The notes beneath the pieces were generated by a model, which saw nothing but the letters and a program-made list of their open reading frames with translations, was not told the origin of the DNA and did no database searches. A DNA stretch of 34,529 bases from an uncultured Pelagibacteraceae bacterium (lineage in GTDB: Bacteria > Pseudomonadota > Alphaproteobacteria > Pelagibacterales > Pelagibacteraceae). Both the position numbers and the translations under genes were made by a program. Positions 1 to 10,275 of this stretch are shown in pieces (position 1 is the stretch's first letter; each line of letters begins with the position of its first letter). Where the stretch lies: NCBI GenBank assembly GCA_902603945.1, contig CACKWP010000001.1, positions 102,742-137,270 of the forward strand, in the 5' to 3' direction.

Positions 1-1
1 A

Positions 2-241
2 GAAACTCATGATGTTTTAGGAAATTCAATTAAAAAACTTAAAAACAAACATTGTGATTTTATTTTTGCAAATGATGTTTCTAAAAAGGATATTGGATTT
101 AACTCTGATTTCAATAAGGTTTCTGTGATTGATAAAACTGGAAAAATTAAATCAATTAAAAAAAATAAGAAAAGCTTAATCGCTAATATAATTGCCCAAA
201 TATTGTTGGATAAATTAATTGATGACAGAAATATTAATTAA
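2..241 (+). CDS. coaBC: Phosphopantothenoylcysteine decarboxylase / phosphopantothenate-cysteine ligase, C-terminal end (5' truncated by window)
   Basis: Frame 2 is open from the window edge to a TAA at 239-241 and gives 79 residues. The segment contains DFIFANDVS, like the conserved 'D-(I/V)-(V/F)-A-N-D' stretch near the end of the CoaB ligase domain, followed by a short strand with 'KVSVIDKTG' and a terminal helix 'SLIANIIAQILLDKL'. CoaBC carries out two steps of coenzyme A synthesis: coupling cysteine to 4'-phosphopantothenate, then decarboxylating the product. The assignment rests on these C-terminal motifs and on the next gene being dut, a common coaBC-dut order in alphaproteobacteria. 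The catalytic flavoprotein half lies outside the window. The 3' end overlaps the dut start by 20 nt, so the two are probably co-transcribed. Confidence 0.8.
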   Translation, partial: ETHDVLGNSIKKLKNKHCDFIFANDVSKKDIGFNSDFNKVSVIDKTGKIKSIKKNKKSLIANIIAQILLDKLIDDRNIN

Positions 242-662
242 AAGGTTATCAAAAAATGTGCCATTGCCAAAATACGAGACTGATGGCTCCTCTGGATTAG
301 ACTTAGCAGCAAATATAGACATAAAAATTGAGATTAAACCTGGAGAGACCAAAATAATACCGACAGGTTTATTTGTTGGTATTCCAAAAAACTTTGAAAT
401 TCAAATTAGACCCAGATCTGGTTTAGCTGCTAAAAATCAAATTAGTGTTTTAAATACTCCAGGAACGATAGATGCAGATTATAGAGGTGAACTCAAAGTA
501 ATACTAATAAATCTTAGTGATAAAATTTTTGTCGTTGAAAAAGGTCTACGTATAGCTCAAATGGTTGTATGCCCTATTGTAAGAGCAGAATTAAAAGAAG
601 TAGAAACTCTTAATGATACAAAGCGTGGATCTGGGGGATTTGGTTCAACAGGAGTAAAATAA
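222..662 (+). CDS. dut: dUTP pyrophosphatase (deoxyuridine 5'-triphosphate nucleotidohydrolase)
   Basis: Hydrolyses dUTP to dUMP and pyrophosphate, keeping uracil out of DNA and feeding dTMP synthesis; a cytosolic homotrimer in this family. The 146-residue product has the expected trimeric dUTPase length and all five motifs in order: GLDLAA (residues 25-30), PRSGLAAK (64-71), NTPGTIDADYRGE (78-90, with the catalytic aspartate at 84), a GLRIAQMV segment (108-115) and the C-terminal P-loop-like RGSGGFGSTG (135-144). I chose the ATG at 222 over an upstream in-frame TTG at 219 because it is an ATG directly followed by the family's usual short N-terminus. It overlaps coaBC by 20 nt and is 3 nt from the next gene, so it sits in a tight operon. 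Confidence 0.95.
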   Translation: MTEILIKRLSKNVPLPKYETDGSSGLDLAANIDIKIEIKPGETKIIPTGLFVGIPKNFEIQIRPRSGLAAKNQISVLNTPGTIDADYRGELKVILINLSDKIFVVEKGLRIAQMVVCPIVRAELKEVETLNDTKRGSGGFGSTGVK

Positions 663-665
663 TTA

Positions 666-1412
666 ATGGCTATTAAGTTTAAGGAATTTAAAAGATTCGA
701 AAAACAAATTATATTAAAAAAAGTAGGCATTGCGGGTCAAGTGAAAATCAAAAAGGCAAAAGTTTTGATTATCGGAATAGGTGGTTTGGGATGCCCACTT
801 TTAACTTATCTTGCCTCATCAGGAATAAGTAATATTGGTATTGTTGATCATGATAAAGTGGAATTAGGAAATTTGAACAGGCAGATATTGTTCAATACTT
901 CAGATCTTGGAAAATATAAAGTTGTACAAGCAAAATCTAAAGTCATTAAAATTTATAAAAAAATCAAAATAAAAACCTTTAAAAAAAAAATTTCAACAAA
1001 AAATATTAATTCTATCTTAAAAGATTACAATATAATCTGTGATGGTACAGATAACTTTGAAACTAGATATTTAATAAATGATTATTGTAAAAGTAAAAAA
1101 AAAATTTTAATTTCAGGTGCAATTAGTAAATTTGACGGGCACCTTTTTAAATTTGATTTTAAAAAAAAAATTCCCTGTTTTAGGTGTTTTATGCCTGATT
1201 TACCAATAAGGGAGAACAATTGTGAGACTGAAGGTATATTTTCACCTGTAGCCGGAATACTTGGATCACTTCAGGCAAACGAAGTTTTGAAAACAGTTTT
1301 AAATTTAAAAGACGATTTAAATAATAATTTTTTAGTGTTTAATTCACTTAAAATGACTTTAAGAAGAGTTAAAATCAATAAAAATCCAAAATGTTTGAAT
1401 AAATGCGTTTAA
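666..1412 (+). CDS. MoeB/ThiF-family adenylyltransferase (E1-like sulfur-carrier activating enzyme)
   Basis: Members adenylate the C-terminal glycine of a ubiquitin-like sulfur carrier (MoaD or ThiS) for molybdopterin or thiamine synthesis. The 248-residue protein has the nucleotide-binding loop GIGGLG (37-42), the 'DHDKVELGNLNRQILF' stretch (61-76) diagnostic of the family, and CDGTDNFETRYLIND (125-139). Zinc ligands are visible as C171-x2-C174 and, at the extreme C-terminus, C243 and C247. C186 (NNCETEG) is at the usual catalytic or crosslinking cysteine position. There is no rhodanese domain. The C-terminal pair is spaced CxxxC rather than the usual CxxC, and the protein ends one residue later. 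Which sulfur carrier it serves cannot be told from this window. It lies 3 nt after dut and overlaps the next gene by 10 nt. Confidence 0.85.
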   Translation: MAIKFKEFKRFEKQIILKKVGIAGQVKIKKAKVLIIGIGGLGCPLLTYLASSGISNIGIVDHDKVELGNLNRQILFNTSDLGKYKVVQAKSKVIKIYKKIKIKTFKKKISTKNINSILKDYNIICDGTDNFETRYLINDYCKSKKKILISGAISKFDGHLFKFDFKKKIPCFRCFMPDLPIRENNCETEGIFSPVAGILGSLQANEVLKTVLNLKDDLNNNFLVFNSLKMTLRRVKINKNPKCLNKCV

Positions 1413-1846
1413 TAATAATTATTTTATTTTTTTATTTTTTTTCAATCAATCTTTATTCAAAAGATGAATATTTTAGAACTTTAAGAAATGATATAGTAAA
1501 TTTACGTCAAGGACCTTCTTTTGATTATCCCATTAAAATTTTTTATAAGAAAAAATTCCTACCAGTGTTAGTGCAAGATAGCTCAGAAAATTTCAGAAAA
1601 ATAAGAGATCATGAAAATAATTCTGGTTGGATACATATTTCTCAATTATCAAAAAAAAAAGCAGCAATAGTAATTGATGAAGAATTAATCATGTTCAGCG
1701 GTTCCACTATTTATTCTAATCCAGTTGCTTTGGTTAAAAAGGGAAGATTATTAAAAATTAAGAAATGCAAAGTTGAATGGTGCAAAGTTTATTCTGGTGA
1801 ATTCAATGGTTGGGTAAAAAGGGATAGCTTATGGGGATTGCTATAG
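1403..1846 (+). CDS. Exported bacterial SH3-domain protein
   Basis: The 147-residue product begins with a short signal peptide (MRLIIIILFFYFFSINLYS, cleavage probably near residue 19), so it is likely periplasmic. Residues about 25-80 match a bacterial SH3-like fold: 'LRNDIVNLRQGPSFDYPI' followed by '...SGWIHISQLS', the typical 'N-(L/V)-R-x-G-P' opening and 'G-W-(V/I)' closing. A second, poorer SH3-like copy may follow (about 90-145: 'STIYSNPVALVKKGRLLKI...CKVYSGEFNGWVKRDSLWG'). These domains usually bind peptidoglycan or its peptides. The start codon lies inside the preceding gene (10-nt overlap), indicating translational coupling. The gene ends flush against the convergent DUF2061-like gene. 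The specific function is unknown. Confidence 0.8.
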   Translation: MRLIIIILFFYFFSINLYSKDEYFRTLRNDIVNLRQGPSFDYPIKIFYKKKFLPVLVQDSSENFRKIRDHENNSGWIHISQLSKKKAAIVIDEELIMFSGSTIYSNPVALVKKGRLLKIKKCKVEWCKVYSGEFNGWVKRDSLWGLL

Positions 1847-2089
1847 TTATTTTTTGTACTTAGCTGTCCATAATTTATCTAGTATAAAATACCAAACAGC
1901 ATTAGCTAATGGTTCAACTATTGCATCTGTAAGAGCAATCATAAAAGAAACATCAGCAACTAACATTAAAACAGTTATGGCAATGGCAAAGTGGCCAATC
2001 GTGTAAATTATTGTTCTTAGTATAGAACCTTTATTGTTATCATAAATGCTTTTAGAGGCTGATAATATTCCGTGAGTAAATTCTGTCAT
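1847..2089 (-). CDS. Small DUF2061-like membrane protein
   Basis: This 80-residue protein resembles the DUF2061 family: a conserved 'R-T-I-x-Y/W' entry (ILRTIIYTIGHF, about 23-34), a first hydrophobic helix (about 28-45), a second helix with 'ALTDAIVEPLANAVWYFI' (about 52-69), and the closing '-DKLW' that stands where the family usually has 'HERiW'. Two inner-membrane helices are expected. No function is established for the family. It starts immediately after the stop of the upstream dioxygenase gene on the same strand, so it is very likely the last gene of the katG transcript. No ribosome binding site is obvious. The family call is by eye. Confidence 0.65.
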   Translation of the reverse strand: MTEFTHGILSASKSIYDNNKGSILRTIIYTIGHFAIAITVLMLVADVSFMIALTDAIVEPLANAVWYFILDKLWTAKYKK

Positions 2090-2719
2090 TTAATTAAATG
2101 GATTTTCTAGAATACATGCTACTAAATGAATTCTATTTTGCTCCCCTCCGTTAAAAAAATTATGATATTTTGTATTATTTGTTATTGTAACTGATCCATC
2201 TGCGGGCATATGTTTGCTAACATCCTCAATTACCATTCTACATCCTTTATTTGTAATAATTGGAATATGAAGTCTTGGCTCAGGGTCTCTATGCCAGCTC
2301 AAAGTTGATCTAGGTTCTTTTAAAAGTATTCTAACTCTTCCTAATTTAAAATTTTTTCGTAAGATGTTAAAAACATCTTCATAGTAAGTACCTTTAAATT
2401 CTGCAAGTATTTCTGTATATTTTGACTCGTCAATATCTTTGTCTCTCTTTGCTTCTTTCCCGCTTTCATCTGGAATTGTCCAATAAGTGCCTCTAACATT
2501 ATGACCCTCTATGGATGACTTGTCACCAGGTATTTGATTTAAAGGTATTGCTGCAAAGTTTTTAATCCCTAATGAATTAAATTTTTTCTTTTTTAAAATC
2601 TTTTCTAAATCAGATCTTAATTTATCAATATCAAATTTAAGATTTGGAACAATATAGAAGTCGTTAGAAAGTTTTTTGTTTAAATTTTCGACATTTTCCA
2701 TTGTCACCACACTTTTCAT
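2090..2719 (-). CDS. Aspartyl/asparaginyl beta-hydroxylase-like 2-oxoglutarate/Fe(II) dioxygenase
   Basis: The 209-residue protein carries the iron-binding facial triad of the aspartyl/asparaginyl hydroxylase family: H143-x-D145 in 'LSWHRDPEPRLHIPI', the distal H186 in 'NNTKYHNFFNGG', and R196 in 'NRIHLV' at the usual 2-oxoglutarate-binding position. The 'H-R-D-x-E/x-R-L-H-I-P' and 'H-x-x-x-N-x-G-x-x-x-R-I-H-L' spacings are typical. Such enzymes hydroxylate protein Asp/Asn side chains or small amino-acid-like substrates; the substrate here is unknown. The start may be the ATG at 2719 (MKSVV) or an internal ATG at 2701 (MENVEN); neither has a strong Shine-Dalgarno. It lies 1 nt after katG and directly before the DUF2061-like gene, suggesting a three-gene transcript behind an Irr-like operator. 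Confidence 0.8.
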   Translation of the reverse strand: MKSVVTMENVENLNKKLSNDFYIVPNLKFDIDKLRSDLEKILKKKKFNSLGIKNFAAIPLNQIPGDKSSIEGHNVRGTYWTIPDESGKEAKRDKDIDESKYTEILAEFKGTYYEDVFNILRKNFKLGRVRILLKEPRSTLSWHRDPEPRLHIPIITNKGCRMVIEDVSKHMPADGSVTITNNTKYHNFFNGGEQNRIHLVACILENPFN

Positions 2720-2720
2720 T

Positions 2721-4906
<2,186 letters not shown>

Positions 4907-4908
4907 AG

Positions 4909-4925
4909 TTTATAATTATTCTAAA
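4909..4925 (-). promoter_or_regulatory. Irr-box-like 17-bp palindrome upstream of katG
   Basis: Reads TTTAGAATAATTATAAA on the minus strand, an imperfect inverted repeat (TTTAnAAT-n-ATTnTAAA). The same element, differing at one central base, precedes irr at 5379-5395, and both are followed on the minus strand by CTAG. Its form resembles the Irr operator (iron control element) described in Rhizobiales. It overlaps the predicted transcription start of katG, so a bound repressor would block initiation. That Irr binds it is inference. Confidence 0.7.
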
Positions 4926-4951
4926 GTAAAAATCAAGCGACAAACTGTCAA
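4923..4951 (-). promoter_or_regulatory. Candidate sigma-70 promoter of katG
   Basis: On the minus strand a perfect TTGACA (4951-4946) is followed after 17 nt by TACTTT (4928-4923), which would start transcription inside the Irr-like palindrome and leave a short leader containing the AGGAGA. An alternative pair is TTGATT (4936-4931), 16 nt, TATAAA (4914-4909), but this would place the start too close to the ribosome binding site. Prediction by eye; no other hairpin or riboswitch fits in the 52-nt gap. Confidence 0.4.
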
Positions 4952-5355
4952 TTTTTTAAATTTATAAATACCTCTACGTTTTTGATTTTTTTTCCATTAG
5001 GTGCTTTTGGAATTTTTTGGATAACCACATCATTAGCATCTATGTCGATTAACTCACAAGTTTCACTATCATAAAAATGATGATGATTAGTAATGTTTGT
5101 ATCAAAATAAGTTTTTTTTCCTCTTACTTCTACTTCACTTAAGTGTCCGGCTTTCTTAAAAGCATGCACTGTGTTATAAATTGTAGCTAACGCAAATTTA
5201 GACGTAGTTTTTTTAGCTAAAAGTTTATCTAAGCTTTCAACAGTAAAATGGAATGTTTTATCTCTTTCAAATAAAAATTTGGCAATTTCTACTCTCTGTT
5301 TAGTAGGCCTCAAACCAGAAGATCTTAATTTCTTAAAAATATCTATTTTTTTCAC
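4948..5355 (-). CDS. irr: Irr-type iron response regulator (Fur superfamily)
   Basis: The 135-residue protein has the Fur-family winged helix (about 10-75; 'LRPTKQRVEIAKFLF' and 'KFALATIYNTVHAFKKAGHLSEVEV') followed by 'KTYFDTNITNHHHFYDSETCELIDI'. The H91-H92-H93 run after a 'FDTN' segment is the hallmark of Irr, where it takes part in heme binding; Fur and PerR proper have a different metal site, and the CxxC zinc pairs are absent. No N-terminal GCPWHD heme motif is present, as in many non-Bradyrhizobium Irr proteins. In the family, Irr acts under iron limitation and is inactivated by heme and peroxide. The start is GTG (5353-5355); no internal ATG exists and no clear Shine-Dalgarno is seen. 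An Irr-like operator lies 23 nt upstream, suggesting autoregulation. Confidence 0.88.
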   Translation of the reverse strand: MKKIDIFKKLRSSGLRPTKQRVEIAKFLFERDKTFHFTVESLDKLLAKKTTSKFALATIYNTVHAFKKAGHLSEVEVRGKKTYFDTNITNHHHFYDSETCELIDIDANDVVIQKIPKAPNGKKIKNVEVFINLKN

Positions 5356-5378
5356 GTTTTTTAAAGTTATTTTGCTAG

Positions 5379-5395
5379 TTTATAATCATTCTAAA
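5379..5395 (-). promoter_or_regulatory. Irr-box-like 17-bp palindrome upstream of irr
   Basis: Reads TTTAGAATGATTATAAA on the minus strand, matching the katG element at 16 of 17 positions, with the shared flank CTAG. Symmetric positions pair except one pair and the centre. It sits at the expected start point of the candidate irr promoter and within the 91-bp divergent gap to fabA, so it could also affect fabA. Binding by Irr is inferred from position and resemblance to known iron control elements. Confidence 0.7.
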
Positions 5396-5399
5396 CACA

Positions 5400-5427
5400 A
5401 ATATATATGAAACTTTTGCTAAATCAA
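5400..5427 (-). promoter_or_regulatory. Candidate sigma-70 promoter of irr
   Basis: On the minus strand TTGATT (5427-5422), 16-nt spacer, TATATT (5405-5400). The Irr-like palindrome begins 4 nt downstream, so it would cover the transcription start. This parallels the katG arrangement and supports autorepression. Identified by eye only. Confidence 0.4.
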
Positions 5428-5446
5428 GTAAAACAGTTTCTAAGTC

Positions 5447-5950
5447 ATGCAAAAAAACAGCTACAACTATGAAGAGTTAATTTCGTGTGGAGAGGGAAAA
5501 TTATTTGGTGAAGGAAATGCTAAACTTCCATTACCTCCAATGTTAATGTTTGACAGGATTACAGAAATTAAAAAAGATACTGGAGAATTTAAAAAAGGGT
5601 TTATCAAAGCTGAACTTGATATCAAAGACAACTTATGGTTTTTTGACTGCCATTTTCAAAAAGATCCAGTAATGCCAGGATGTTTAGGATTAGATGCTAT
5701 GTGGCAACTAGTAGGTTTTTACTTAGGATGGATTGGAGAACCAGGAAAAGGTAGAGCTTTAGGTGTAAATTCAGTAAAATTCACTGGTGAAGTTTTGAAA
5801 AATATAAAAATAGCCACATATGAGATAAATATGAAAAGAATTTTAAAAAAAGAGGGAACAGCTGTTGGTCTGGCAAATGGAATTTTAAGCGCAGATGGTA
5901 AAATTATTTATCGTGCAGAAAATTTGAAAGTAGGGTTATTTAAATCATGA
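5447..5950 (+). CDS. fabA: 3-hydroxydecanoyl-ACP dehydratase/isomerase
   Basis: Dehydrates 3-hydroxydecanoyl-ACP and isomerises the trans-2 product to cis-3-decenoyl-ACP, the branch point to unsaturated fatty acids. The 167-residue protein is a single hot-dog domain with the catalytic pair H69 ([13 protein letters not shown]) and D83 ([16 protein letters not shown]), 14 residues apart as in E. coli FabA. '[14 protein letters not shown]' is also typical and separates it from FabZ. It begins at an ATG without a clear Shine-Dalgarno, 91 bp from the divergent irr gene. It overlaps fabB by 4 nt, and fabI follows: a compact unsaturated fatty acid operon. Confidence 0.96.
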   Translation: MQKNSYNYEELISCGEGKLFGEGNAKLPLPPMLMFDRITEIKKDTGEFKKGFIKAELDIKDNLWFFDCHFQKDPVMPGCLGLDAMWQLVGFYLGWIGEPGKGRALGVNSVKFTGEVLKNIKIATYEINMKRILKKEGTAVGLANGILSADGKIIYRAENLKVGLFKS

Positions 5951-7158
5951 GAAGAGTAGTAGTTACTGGTTTAGGTATAGTATCTTGTCTTGGAAATAAT
6001 CAAGAAGAAGTTCATCAATCGCTTTTAAGTTCTAAATCAGGTATATCATTTGCTGAAGAGTATAAAGAGCATAATCTTAAGAGTCATGTGCATGGAAAGC
6101 CTAATATTAAACTCTCAGATTTTGTAGATAGAAAAACAATCAGATTTATGGGGTCTGGTTCAGCATATAATTATATAGCTATGAAAGAAGCTATTAAAGA
6201 CTCCGGATTAGAGGAAAAAGAAGTAAGCAATTTTAAAACCGGAATCGTCATGGGTTCCGGAGGTCCCTCTATTGAAAACGTAATTTTAGCAGCTGATAAA
6301 ACTAGGGCAAAAACTCCAAAATTAATGGGGCCATTTATTGTGCCAAGAACTATGGGTAGTACAGCTTCCGCAACACTTGCGGTTCCTTTTAAAATTAAAG
6401 GTACAAATTATACAATGAGTTCTGCTTGCGCGACTAGTGGGCACTGCATTGGAAACTCTATGGAACTCATACAAATGGGAAAGCAAGATGTGGTTTTTGC
6501 AGGTGGAAGTGAGGAAGTTCATTGGGCTATGACAGCTATGTTTGATGCTATGACCGCTCTTTCATCAAAGTATAATGATAAACCTGAAACTGCCTCACGC
6601 GCTTATGATAAAAATAGAGACGGTTTTGTAATTGCTGGCGGAGCTGGTGTGTTGGTGCTTGAAGAATATGAGCATGCAAAAGCAAGAGGAGCAAAAATCT
6701 ACGCTGAACTTACTGGGTACGGTGCAACATCAGATGGATACGATATGGTTGCGCCATCAGGTGAAGGAGCAGTTAGATGTATGCAAATGGCTATGGCTAC
6801 TTCTAAAAATAAGATTGATTATATAAATACTCACGGAACATCAACACCTGTCGGGGATATTACAGAATTAAATGCTGTTAAAAAAACTTTTGGTGAAAAT
6901 ATTCCTAAAATAAGCTCAACAAAATCTTTATCAGGGCACCCTTTAGGAGCGGCTTCAGTGCATGAAGCTATTTACTGTTTGATTATGATGAAAAATAATT
7001 TTATTGCTGGATCAGCTAATATTAATGAAATGGATGATGAAGCCAAAAAATTCCCAATAATAACTAAAACTGAAAAAGGGCTTCCACTTAATACAGTCAT
7101 GTCTAATAGTTTTGGTTTTGGTGGAACTAACGCTGCTTTAATTTTTGAAAAGGTGTAA
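5947..7158 (+). CDS. fabB: 3-oxoacyl-ACP synthase I (beta-ketoacyl-ACP synthase)
   Basis: Elongates acyl-ACP by condensation with malonyl-ACP; with FabA it carries unsaturated intermediates forward. The 403-residue length matches FabB. The catalytic triad is C161 ([13 protein letters not shown]), H296 ([11 protein letters not shown]) and H331 ([11 protein letters not shown]), each two positions earlier than in E. coli FabB (C163, H298, H333). The C-terminal '[14 protein letters not shown]' glycine-rich stretch is intact. The start ATG lies inside the fabA end (4-nt overlap, ATGA), so translation is probably coupled. The preference for FabB over FabF rests on pairing with fabA. Confidence 0.95.
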   Translation: MRRVVVTGLGIVSCLGNNQEEVHQSLLSSKSGISFAEEYKEHNLKSHVHGKPNIKLSDFVDRKTIRFMGSGSAYNYIAMKEAIKDSGLEEKEVSNFKTGIVMGSGGPSIENVILAADKTRAKTPKLMGPFIVPRTMGSTASATLAVPFKIKGTNYTMSSACATSGHCIGNSMELIQMGKQDVVFAGGSEEVHWAMTAMFDAMTALSSKYNDKPETASRAYDKNRDGFVIAGGAGVLVLEEYEHAKARGAKIYAELTGYGATSDGYDMVAPSGEGAVRCMQMAMATSKNKIDYINTHGTSTPVGDITELNAVKKTFGENIPKISSTKSLSGHPLGAASVHEAIYCLIMMKNNFIAGSANINEMDDEAKKFPIITKTEKGLPLNTVMSNSFGFGGTNAALIFEKV

Positions 7159-7160
7159 TT

Positions 7161-7946
7161 ATGAGTTTAATGAAAGGTAAAAAAGGATTAATCATGGGAG
7201 TAGCCAACGAAAGATCTATTGCCTGGGGAATTTCTCAAAAACTTGCTGAAGCTGGTGCTGAGCTAGCTTTTACTTATCTTGGTGATGCTTTAAAAAAAAG
7301 AGTAATACCTTTAGCAGAAAAATTAAATTCAAAAGTTACTTTTAGTTGTGACGTAGAAAAAAAAGAAGAGGTAGTGAAATTGTTTGAGGATATTAAGGCG
7401 AAATGGGGTGAAATTGATTTTGTAGTTCATGCGGTAGCTTTCTCTGATAAATCAGAATTATCTGGAGAATACTTAAACACATCTAGAGAGAATTTTTTAA
7501 GAAGTATGCTTATATCTTGCTTTTCATTTACGGAGGTTTCTAAAGAAGCATGTAAAGTAATGAAAGAGGGTGGTAGTTTATTAACTCTTACTTATGAGTC
7601 AACTAAAGCTATTCCTAATTATAATGTTATGGGAGTTTGCAAATCTGCATTAGAAGCTAGCGTAAAATATTTAGCAAGAGATCTCGGTCAAAAAAAAATT
7701 AGAGTTAACGCTATAAGCGCAGGTCCAATTAAAACTTTGGCCGCATCTGCTATAGGAGATGCAAAATTTTTGTACAAATGGAATGAGGATCATTCATTTT
7801 TAAAGAGAAACGTAGATATTCATGATGTTGGAAATTCCGCTTTATACTTACTAAGTAACCTTGCAGCTGGAGTTACCGGCGAAATTCACTACGTAGATGC
7901 TGGATATAATAAAGTTGGGATGCCAGATCCTAAAAATATGGCTTAA
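7161..7946 (+). CDS. fabI: Enoyl-ACP reductase (NADH), FabI type
   Basis: Reduces trans-2-enoyl-ACP in the last step of each fatty acid elongation cycle. The 261-residue short-chain dehydrogenase fold shows the FabI N-terminal signature '[17 protein letters not shown]' (9-25) and the active-site segment with Y145, Y154 and K161 ([10 protein letters not shown]). The interval between the two tyrosines is one residue shorter than in E. coli FabI (Y146-Y156), because '[10 protein letters not shown]' replaces 'YLGAERAIPNY'. The catalytic Tyr-x6-Lys spacing is unchanged. Ribosome binding site AGGTG at 7151-7155 lies within the end of fabB. It converges on pnp with both stop codons sharing TTAA (7943-7946). 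Confidence 0.93.
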   Translation: MSLMKGKKGLIMGVANERSIAWGISQKLAEAGAELAFTYLGDALKKRVIPLAEKLNSKVTFSCDVEKKEEVVKLFEDIKAKWGEIDFVVHAVAFSDKSELSGEYLNTSRENFLRSMLISCFSFTEVSKEACKVMKEGGSLLTLTYESTKAIPNYNVMGVCKSALEASVKYLARDLGQKKIRVNAISAGPIKTLAASAIGDAKFLYKWNEDHSFLKRNVDIHDVGNSALYLLSNLAAGVTGEIHYVDAGYNKVGMPDPKNMA

Positions 7947-10015
7947 GCAGAAGCTTGTTTCATTGATAATTTAACTTTACCTCTATCGAATCCCACTACT
8001 TTAACAGATACTTCGTCTCCCTCTTTAACCACATCTCCAACTTTAGCCACTCTTTTATCAGCTAATTCTGAAATATGAACTAGTCCATCTTGTTTGCCTA
8101 AGAAATTAACAAAAGCGCCGAATTCCATAATTTTTACAACTTTTCCTTTATAAATTTTTCCCATTTCAGGTTTAGCAATTAAACTTTTGATGAATTCAAT
8201 CGCTTTATTTCTAGATGCTTCATCAGGTGCTGCAACTGTTACTTCGCCAGTATCTTTAACGTCAACTTTTGCACCGGATGTCTCTACAATCTCTCTTATC
8301 GTAGCTCCACCTTTTCCAATTACAGTTGCAATATCTTTTTTATCGACTTTAATTGTTTCCATCTTTGGTGTGTGCTTTGAAAACTCTTTTCTTGAGGTTT
8401 TAATTGCCTTATTCATCTCACCAAGAATATGCTCTCTTCCATCTTTTGCTTGATCCAAAGCCTTTTCCATAATCTCGAATGTAATACCTGTGATTTTAAT
8501 ATCCATTTGTAAAGAAGTTATGCCATTTTTTGTACCAGCAACTTTAAAATCCATATCTCCTAAATGATCTTCATCTCCTAAAATATCTGATAGAACTGAA
8601 AAATCATCACCTTCTTTAATTAATCCCATGGCAATTCCAGCTACAGGCTCTTTTATAGGCACACCTGCATCCATCAATGAAAGCGAAGTTCCACAAACTG
8701 TAGCCATCGATGAAGATCCATTAGACTCAGTTATTTCTGAAACTACTCGCAATGTATAAGGAAAGTTCTCTTTTGAAGGTAAAGAGGAATTAATAGCTCT
8801 CCAAGCTAATTTACCATGACCAATTTCTCGTCTTCCAGTTCCAATTCTTCCACATTCACCTACTGAAAAAGGTGGAAAATTATAATGCAACATAAAATTC
8901 GATCTTTGCATTCCCTCAAGACTTTCCAATCTCTGCTCATCATCTGTCATGCCTAGTGTAGTAACAACAAGTGCTTGTGTTTCTCCCCTAGTGAAAAGTG
9001 CAGAACCATGTGTTCTTGGTAATACACCCACCTCACATTTAATTTGTCTAACATCTGCTAAACCTCTACCATCTATTCTTTTCTTATCTTTTAAGATTGC
9101 AGTTCTAACAATATCTTTTTCTAAAGACTTAAGTTGAGCCATAGCTTGATTTTCGGTAACATTTTCATCCTCAGCAAACATTTCTTTACATTTAGTCTCT
9201 ATTTCAGAAATAGCTGTAGACCTTTTTTTCTTATCAATTTCTTTAAATGCGCTTCTTAAATCTTTTTCAAATTTTTCAGATATTTTATTTTTAACCTGAG
9301 AATGATCAATCTCTTCGACTTCCCAATTTGGCTTTCCAGCTTTTTTTGCTAATTTTTCTATTGCTTCAATTATTGGTACAAATTTTTCATGTCCAAATTT
9401 TACAGCATCTAACATCACTTTCTCAGATAGTCCTGAAGTTTCAGACTCTACCATTAAAACTGCATCTTTTGTTCCTGCTACAACTAAATCTAATTCTGAT
9501 TCTTTTAATTCTTCAATAGATGGGTTTAATAAATATTTTCCATCTTTATATCCAACTCTACTTGCACCTATAGGACCTTGAAATGGCAAGCCAGAAATAG
9601 CTAATGCCGCTGATGAAGCTATAATTGACAAAATATCTGGTTGATTTTCACCATCGTAAGATAATACTGTTGGAAGCAGTTGAACTTCATTCAAAAAGCT
9701 TGAGGGAAATAAAGGTCTTATAGGTCTGTCAATTAATCTTGAGATTAAAGTCTCAGCTTCAGTAGGTCTTGCTTCTCTTTTAAAATATCCACCTGGAATT
9801 TTTCCAGCTGCATAATATTTTTCTTGGTAATTAACTGATAATGGAAAATAATCTTGACCATCATTTAATTTTTTTGCCCCTACAGCGGTTGCTATTACTA
9901 CTGTTTCACCTAATGATGCAATAATTGCTCCATCTGCTTGACGAGCTACCTTTCCTGTCTCTAAAGTTAATTTTTTACCATTAACTTCTATTTCTTCTTT
10001 ATGTATTTTGAACAT
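7943..10015 (-). CDS. pnp: Polynucleotide phosphorylase
   Basis: Phosphorolytic 3'-5' exoribonuclease and degradosome component; trimeric, cytosolic. The 690-residue protein shows the full order: first RNase PH domain (about 1-215, with '[30 protein letters not shown]'-type signature starting near residue 76), helical linker, second RNase PH domain (about 310-530, with the catalytic '[15 protein letters not shown]'), KH domain (about 545-605, '[12 protein letters not shown]') and S1 domain (about 615-690, '[15 protein letters not shown]'). Its ATG overlaps the rpsO stop by one base (TAATG), with AAGGA just upstream within rpsO. The rpsO-pnp pairing is ancient in proteobacteria. The 3' end overlaps fabI by 4 nt, leaving no separate terminator. 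Confidence 0.97.
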   Translation of the reverse strand: MFKIHKEEIEVNGKKLTLETGKVARQADGAIIASLGETVVIATAVGAKKLNDGQDYFPLSVNYQEKYYAAGKIPGGYFKREARPTEAETLISRLIDRPIRPLFPSSFLNEVQLLPTVLSYDGENQPDILSIIASSAALAISGLPFQGPIGASRVGYKDGKYLLNPSIEELKESELDLVVAGTKDAVLMVESETSGLSEKVMLDAVKFGHEKFVPIIEAIEKLAKKAGKPNWEVEEIDHSQVKNKISEKFEKDLRSAFKEIDKKKRSTAISEIETKCKEMFAEDENVTENQAMAQLKSLEKDIVRTAILKDKKRIDGRGLADVRQIKCEVGVLPRTHGSALFTRGETQALVVTTLGMTDDEQRLESLEGMQRSNFMLHYNFPPFSVGECGRIGTGRREIGHGKLAWRAINSSLPSKENFPYTLRVVSEITESNGSSSMATVCGTSLSLMDAGVPIKEPVAGIAMGLIKEGDDFSVLSDILGDEDHLGDMDFKVAGTKNGITSLQMDIKITGITFEIMEKALDQAKDGREHILGEMNKAIKTSRKEFSKHTPKMETIKVDKKDIATVIGKGGATIREIVETSGAKVDVKDTGEVTVAAPDEASRNKAIEFIKSLIAKPEMGKIYKGKVVKIMEFGAFVNFLGKQDGLVHISELADKRVAKVGDVVKEGDEVSVKVVGFDRGKVKLSMKQASA

Positions 10016-10275
10016 TATTTCCTTAAATTTAGTTGTTTGATGACCTTTTGATAGGACTCAACATTTTTCTTTTTAAGGTAAGTAAGAAGTTTTTTTCTTT
10101 TATTCACTGACTTAGTCAGACCTAAAGTTGAATGTTTATCCTTTTTAAATTTTTTAAAATGATCAGATAATTTTGAAATTTTATCTGTAAGCAAACCTAT
10201 TTGTATCTCAGTTGAACCAACATCTTTTGCGTGAGTTGCTAATGATTTAATTAAATCTTTTTTTTTCTTTATCAT
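10015..10275 (-). CDS. rpsO: 30S ribosomal protein S15
   Basis: Primary 16S rRNA-binding protein of the small-subunit platform. The 86-residue product is close to the usual 88-89. The core '[21 protein letters not shown]' and '[20 protein letters not shown]' correspond to S15 helices 2 and 3, including the rRNA-contacting H and S residues. The ATG at 10275 lies 29 nt inside the rbfA 3' end, preceded by a purine-rich AGAGAG. In most relatives truB lies between rbfA and rpsO; here the two genes overlap directly. Confidence 0.95.
   Translation of the reverse strand: MIKKKKDLIKSLATHAKDVGSTEIQIGLLTDKISKLSDHFKKFKKDKHSTLGLTKSVNKRKKLLTYLKKKNVESYQKVIKQLNLRK

Noticed and set aside
8187..8453. Plus-strand open frame antisense to pnp (similar ones within infB and phoH)
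   Set aside because: No recognisable domain or start signal; fully covered by the conserved KH and linker region of pnp.
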